Of a stretch of DNA of 10,528 nucleotides, positions 7,502 to 10,528 are shown piece by piece. Position 1 is the first letter of the stretch. Each line of letters starts with the position of its first letter. Source of the stretch: CAYVXE01 sp964455375. Lineage in GTDB: Bacteria > Zhuqueibacterota > Zhuqueibacteria > Oceanimicrobiales > Oceanimicrobiaceae. The notes under the pieces are model-generated. The model was not told the DNA's origin. It ran no database searches and saw only the letters and a program-made list of their open reading frames with translations. A program made the translations under genes and the position numbers. The DNA is taken from positions 1-10,528 of the forward strand of contig CAYVXE010000140.1 in NCBI GenBank assembly GCA_964455375.1. Reading direction: 5' to 3'.

Positions 7502-7953
7502 ATGGATATGGGTGAAAGACGCTTGAAAATTGATTTGCCGGAGAGGCAGTCGGCTTTTTTATGAGGCCGCGAAAAACCGGAAAGTCAACCTTTCTCAAGG
7601 CAAAGTTTCCTGACAGTCTGGTATTTGATTTTCTTAGGACGGACTTGTTTATGGAACTGGCGGCTCACAGTTCTCTTAGTGAATTAGGCTATACGATTGA
7701 TTTTTTGAGAACGAAATCGGGTCTTGAAGTGGATTTCGTTTCAGCGGGTGGTGAAGTTGCCATAGAGGTGAAAGGGGCGGCCCGAGTCGACAACCGGGAT
7801 TTACGGCCGCTGATGGCGTTCATTGAGGAATACTCACCTCGAGAAGCTTTGGTCGTCTGCAACGAAAAGTCGGAACGAATCCATGCCGGAATCAGAATCA
7901 TGCCCTGGAGAATCTTTTTGGAGAAAGTGTGGCATAATGAAATAATTCGTTAG
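7502..7953 (+). pseudogene. Broken AAA ATPase / DUF4143 protein: frameshift plus large internal deletion
   Basis: Intact proteins of this family have roughly 370-400 residues: an N-terminal P-loop ATPase and a C-terminal DUF4143 domain with a PD-(D/E)XK-like nuclease fold. Here the N-terminus (RRLKIDLPERQSAFL) stops at TGA 7562-7564. The reading continues one frame over as RPRKTGKSTFLKAKFPDSL, where a normal copy would read WGPRKTGKS without a break. One missing base explains the shift, and the first Gly of the Walker A motif is now Arg. At about 7651-7667 the N-terminal part (FDFLRTDLFMEL) runs straight into the C-terminal part (LAAHSSLSELGY...FLRTKSGLEVDFV...AIEVKG...VVCNE...IMPWRIFLEKVW). 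Some 250 residues with Walker B, sensor and middle regions are gone. The junction is in frame, near short sequence shared by both ends (EL/LA). The C-terminal 130 codons from 7561 stay open, and ATG overlaps the stop (ATGA). Residual function is unlikely. Confidence 0.85.
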
Positions 7954-7994
7954 TGTTTGAACTAAAACGGCTAAGCTGGTCGTGGTTATCAATA

Positions 7995-8032
7995 CGGGCC
8001 CTTCGGTTGACACAGGCCGGGCCGGTTTTTTT
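7995..8032 (+). terminator. Probable intrinsic terminator after the DUF4143 pseudogene
   Basis: GGCCC (7997-8001) pairs with GGGCC (8019-8023), with weaker inner pairing in the loop, followed by GG and seven T (8026-8032). The stem is short and the loop imperfect, so the call is moderate. It would separate the pseudogene transcript from the YgeY gene. Confidence 0.5.
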
Positions 8033-8042
8033 GCTGTCCCAA

Positions 8043-8117
8043 TCCACTGACTAACGACGGGAGACTGCTTCGCTGCCGTGACAGTTCGAAAGAGTTTCAG
8101 TCAATCATCGGTTAGTA
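8043..8117. repeat. Degenerate inverted-repeat patch
   Basis: ACTAAC near 8050 and GTTAGT near 8110 form an outer inverted pair. Inside lie ACGG/CCGT and ACTG/CAGT pairs around GGGAGACTGCTTCGCTGCC. The patch recalls dispersed intergenic repeats of the GAGATTGCTTCG type, but stems are short and interrupted. It may be a decayed REP-like copy. Confidence 0.3.
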
Positions 8118-8234
8118 CCTTGAGAATTTCACAGCAAAAGTATTTGTAATCTTGTTTTTTCAGAGTGAAATATGTAAATTAGCTGCTGTAATGAAACTGA
8201 ATAAATTGTAAACCGAATCTGAGAATTAATGCAG

Positions 8235-8240
8235 AAGGAG
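8235..8240 (+). promoter_or_regulatory. Strong Shine-Dalgarno of the YgeY gene
   Basis: AAGGAG lies eight bases before ATG 8249 and fixes that start. No convincing promoter was found between the terminator-like hairpin and this site. Confidence 0.8.
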
Positions 8241-8248
8241 AAAAAAGA

Positions 8249-9430
8249 ATGCACGAAGTTTTGACAAAAGCGAAAGAAACCGAAACCGATCTTGTGCAGT
8301 TTTTGAAGGATGTCGTCAAGGTAGCCAAAGGCAGCGGTCAGGAGAAGCCTGTTATCGACCGGATGAAACAGGAGATGGAGGCGCTGAACTACGATGAAAT
8401 CAAAATCGATCCGCTGGGAAATTTGTTCGGGCGTATCGGCAGCGGCCCGCGGGTCCTGGCCATCGATGGGCACTGTGATGTAGTGGATATCGGTAACCTC
8501 GACAACTGGACGGTTGATCCCACGGGCGGAGAAATTATCGACGGGGAAATGTACGGACGCGGCTCGTGCGATCAGGAGGGCGGTCTCACCAGCGCCATTC
8601 ATGCCGGCGGTCTGCTGAAAAAAATCGGCATGCCCGACGATCTTACCCTCTGGGTTGTTGCATCGGTTATGGAAGAGGACTGTGACGGCATGTGTTGGGA
8701 TTACATTGTGAAAGAGGACAAATTCCGTCCGGATGCCGTGCTGATCACCGAACCGACGAACCTGAATATTTACCGCGGGCAGCGTGGACGTCTGGAGATG
8801 AAGGTGCAGACAACCGGTGTTTCAGCCCACGGCTCGGCGCCGGAGCGCGGCGTAAATGCCATCTACAAAATGGCCAAAATTGTGAATGAAATCGAAGCGC
8901 TGCATCCGCGTTTGAGAGACGATGCCTTTCTGGGCAAAGGCAGTGTGACCATCTCGGATATACGCTCCGGGTCGCCTTCCTTGTGTGCGGTGGCGGATTC
9001 CTGTACCATCCACCTTGACCGCCGTCTGACCGCCGGGGAAACCATCGAAAGCGCGCTTGAGGAGATTCGTATTTTACCGGCTTTTCAAAAGGCCGAAGCC
9101 AAAGCCTGGGTTCCGGACTATCCGGCAAAAGCGTACACGGGACTGGAATATTCTATGCAGTCTTATTTCCCCACCTGGGTGTTGGATGAGAATCATCCAG
9201 CCTTAAGTGCTGCTGTACAGAGTTACAAGAATCTGTTCGCCGCTGAACCCAAAGTGGACAAATGGACGTTCTCAACCAACGGAGTCACCATCATGGGCAA
9301 GCACGGAATACCTACCTTGGGATTTGGCCCGGGCAACGAAGTTTACGCCCATGCGCCAAACGAGCGTATTCCCATCGATCATCTTCACAAAGCAGTGGCG
9401 TTCTATACGGAGTTTGTACGGAATTTTTGA
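8249..9430 (+). CDS. ygeY: YgeY-family M20 metallohydrolase
   Basis: A 393-residue cytoplasmic dinuclear-metal hydrolase of the M20/ArgE/DapE superfamily, close in length and block order to E. coli YgeY (about 403 aa). Metal and catalytic residues in order are His75 and Asp77 in DGHCDVVD, Asp108 in GRGSCDQEGG, Glu142-Glu143 in MEEDCDG, Glu168 in ITEPTN and His368 in YAHAPNE. His194 in SAHGSAPERG sits in the inserted dimerisation domain. Strongly YgeY-like blocks are IYRGQRGR, SAPERGVNAIYKM, CAVADSC, DRRLTAGE, YFPTWVL and VDKWTFSTNGV. In E. coli the gene lies beside ygeX, within a cluster linked to purine and selenium metabolism. Its substrate is not settled; amide or carbamoyl bonds of amino-acid derivatives fit the family. 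No other genes of that cluster are in this window. A strong AAGGAG supports the start, and an intrinsic terminator follows directly. Confidence 0.93.
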   Translation: MHEVLTKAKETETDLVQFLKDVVKVAKGSGQEKPVIDRMKQEMEALNYDEIKIDPLGNLFGRIGSGPRVLAIDGHCDVVDIGNLDNWTVDPTGGEIIDGEMYGRGSCDQEGGLTSAIHAGGLLKKIGMPDDLTLWVVASVMEEDCDGMCWDYIVKEDKFRPDAVLITEPTNLNIYRGQRGRLEMKVQTTGVSAHGSAPERGVNAIYKMAKIVNEIEALHPRLRDDAFLGKGSVTISDIRSGSPSLCAVADSCTIHLDRRLTAGETIESALEEIRILPAFQKAEAKAWVPDYPAKAYTGLEYSMQSYFPTWVLDENHPALSAAVQSYKNLFAAEPKVDKWTFSTNGVTIMGKHGIPTLGFGPGNEVYAHAPNERIPIDHLHKAVAFYTEFVRNF

Positions 9431-9438
9431 TCGTTTTT

Positions 9439-9480
9439 AACCTTGCGAAGTTTTAACACGCTTCGCAAGGTTTCATTTTA
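9439..9480 (+). terminator. Intrinsic terminator of the YgeY gene
   Basis: A perfect 12-bp stem AACCTTGCGAAG (9439-9450) / CTTCGCAAGGTT (9461-9472) with a 10-base loop, followed by TTTCATTTTA, nine bases after the stop codon. The symmetry suggests that it could also be a dispersed hairpin repeat. Confidence 0.85.
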
Positions 9481-9555
9481 TCACGCTCGGATTTTGTACA
9501 CACTTATAACCGTTTGCATCTGCGACAACTCCCTTCATTTATCAAATAATAAATC

Positions 9556-9591
9556 TGCGCAAAGTATGCACATGAATTTGCGCATTTTTTT
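9556..9591 (+). terminator. Second terminator-like hairpin
   Basis: TGCGCAAA (9556-9563) and TTTGCGCA (9577-9584) form a perfect 8-bp stem with a 13-base loop, followed by seven T (9585-9591). It lies about 90 bases after the first terminator and 90 bases before the sigma54 promoter. It could insulate that promoter or end a short unannotated RNA; as a dyad it could also be an activator site. Confidence 0.65.
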
Positions 9592-9682
9592 CATTATCCC
9601 GGAAATAACCTGTCTGAATATCCCCTTTAATGATTCCTGTAATATGCTGTAAAAAAAGAAGTTGACTTTCATGAAAATACTG

Positions 9683-9698
9683 TGGCATGGCTGTTGCA
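9683..9698 (+). promoter_or_regulatory. Sigma54 (RpoN) -24/-12 promoter of the lipoprotein gene
   Basis: TGGCATG (9683-9689), four bases, then TTGCA (9694-9698) fits the RpoN consensus TGGCAYG-N4-TTGCW. The invariant GG (9684-9685) and GC (9696-9697) are exactly 10 bases apart. Transcription would start near 9709, giving a leader of about 44 bases. Such promoters need an enhancer-binding ATPase; none is encoded in the window. Confidence 0.75.
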
Positions 9699-9752
9699 AT
9701 TGCATTGAAAAAATATTAATGGACTATATTCATAAAAACAATGAGGTGTTCA

Positions 9753-10528
9753 ATGCAAAAGAAAAAGCGAATGTTACTATCCGGTGTGGGGGTGTTTTTT
9801 TTATTCCTTGTAAGCTGTGGGCAAAATCCGATTTCTACTCCTTCTACTTCTGTTGACGGTGCCGACCAGGGAACGGTAAAACTCAGCATTAAAGGAATTG
9901 ATAGCAATACTTCAGCCGCAAAAAACGGCGCTCAGCTAAACAAGTTGAATGGCGGTTTGGTTACAATTACCAGCGCACGGGTTGTGATTGAAAAAATTGA
10001 ATTGGAAAACAGTCTTAATTCTGCCTTTGATTTCAAATTCAATCAGCCGTTTGTTCAGGATTTGATGTCGATTACGAATCTTCATGAAATTCAAACATTC
10101 CAAATACCATTTGGCACCTACGATAAAATAAAAATATCTGTGGATGATCTCGATGCGCAGGACGGTACAGTTTTCGATCAGAATCCGGAATTACAAAATT
10201 TGAGTTTGTTGGTTCAAGGTTACTTGAATGACGATCCGGCACAAACATTTGATTTTTCAAGTGATATAACACTTGAAATCCAAATTGAGCTAAACCCGCC
10301 TGTTGAAATTAACGAAACGACCGTCAATAAGAATATTGTTTTGGGTATAGATTTTAGCGGTTGGTTTCTGGATGCAAATGGGAGTCTCATAGATCCGAAT
10401 GATCCTGCCAATAAGACTAAAATCGAACAGAACATTAAGAATTCGTTTAATGCCTTTGAAGATAAAGATAATGATGGTAAAAAAGATGATGATGATGGAA
10501 GGCGAGATGGTGAATTGGAGACGAAAGG
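9753..10528 (+). CDS. Putative lipoprotein with a DxDxDG calcium-binding motif, C-terminus beyond window
   Basis: At least 258 residues, still open at the right edge. The start ATG 9753 follows GAGGT (9743-9747) by five bases. The N-terminus MQKKKRMLLSG is basic and then hydrophobic, and FLVSC ends in a lipobox with Cys22, so signal peptidase II should cleave there and anchor the protein by lipid. The mature part starts with a Ser/Thr-rich linker, followed by beta-rich sequence (GTVKLSIKGID, VTITSARVVIEKIELE, FQIPFGTYDKIKISVDDLD). This recalls, without proving, the DUF4382-like family of secreted beta-sandwich lipoproteins. Near residue 237 the motif DKDNDGKKDD resembles the calcium loop of thrombospondin type 3 repeats or EF-hands, often found before further domains. 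Function is unknown. A sigma54 promoter lies upstream. Runs of five G (9788-9792) and eight T (9795-9802) lie inside the signal-peptide codons. Confidence 0.85.
   Translation, partial: MQKKKRMLLSGVGVFFLFLVSCGQNPISTPSTSVDGADQGTVKLSIKGIDSNTSAAKNGAQLNKLNGGLVTITSARVVIEKIELENSLNSAFDFKFNQPFVQDLMSITNLHEIQTFQIPFGTYDKIKISVDDLDAQDGTVFDQNPELQNLSLLVQGYLNDDPAQTFDFSSDITLEIQIELNPPVEINETTVNKNIVLGIDFSGWFLDANGSLIDPNDPANKTKIEQNIKNSFNAFEDKDNDGKKDDDDGRRDGELETK

Larger units (their letters stand above)
9431..9752. other. Intergenic region between YgeY and the lipoprotein, no gene seen
   Basis: These 322 bases hold two terminator-like hairpins, the sigma54 promoter with an adjoining 10-bp palindrome TGCAATTGCA (9695-9704), and the lipoprotein leader. 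Short ORFs overlap these signals and look random. No tRNA or CRISPR repeat is visible. Confidence 0.8.

Noticed and set aside
8129..8602. A 157-codon open frame on the minus strand overlapping the YgeY start
   Set aside because: It is antisense to the YgeY N-terminus, including the metal-binding GHCD motif, and continues into the AT-rich leader. No homology is recognisable.
9662..9856. A 64-codon open frame on the plus strand upstream of and overlapping the lipoprotein
   Set aside because: It spans the sigma54 promoter and enters the lipoprotein in another frame. The lipoprotein start has a ribosome site, signal peptide and lipobox, so this one is a shadow.
1..10528. CRISPR array, tRNA, rRNA, phage or complete insertion sequence
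   Set aside because: No regular repeat-spacer series, no cloverleaf with tRNA hallmarks, no rRNA motifs, and no transposase or integrase reading frame was seen on either strand.

Overview
The window looks like a scaffold piece from an uncultivated bacterium, probably of the FCB superphylum (Calditrichota, KSB1 or Ignavibacteria-like). This rests on a very large secreted C25 (gingipain-type) peptidase carrying ILEI/PANDER-like and CARDB-like domains, on low-complexity intergenic DNA with REP-like hairpins, and on a lipoprotein with Ca-binding DxDxDG residues. No marker gene fixes the taxonomy, so this is inference. A run of exactly 100 N at 2991-3090 is an assembly gap.

Layout. Positions 1-5156 (minus strand) hold one open reading frame of about 1,718 codons, still open at the left edge: a signal peptide, C25 propeptide region, ILEI/PANDER-like domain, C25 catalytic domain (His921, Cys951), CARDB-like domain, a second ILEI/PANDER-like domain, a second CARDB-like domain and an Ig-like start. 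The assembly gap falls between the first ILEI-like domain and the catalytic domain. Positions 5157-5784 are a divergent intergenic region with a complex inverted pair of REP-like hairpins (5322-5424). Positions 5785-7248 (plus) encode a 487-aa fold-type-II PLP enzyme. Positions 7249-8248 hold a GNRA-capped hairpin, a sigma70-like promoter, a frameshifted and internally deleted AAA/DUF4143 pseudogene, a likely terminator and a degenerate inverted-repeat patch. Positions 8249-9430 (plus) encode a YgeY-family M20 metallohydrolase. Two intrinsic terminators follow, then a textbook sigma54 -24/-12 promoter driving a lipoprotein (9753 onward) that runs off the right edge.

How the genes may work together. 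The PLP enzyme and the YgeY homologue recall the ygeX-ygeY pair of Escherichia coli (diaminopropionate ammonia-lyase next to an M20 hydrolase). Here the PLP partner is a different, longer type with a TrpB-like lysine motif, and the two genes are separated by a broken DUF4143 gene. A shared catabolic role in deamination and amide hydrolysis of an amino-acid derivative is possible but unproven. The peptidase and the lipoprotein are both exported and are probably unrelated to that pathway. No complete new defence or mobile system is visible. The most unusual items are the duplicated ILEI-like domain in one peptidase, the paired REP element, the PLP/YgeY association and the sigma54 promoter.
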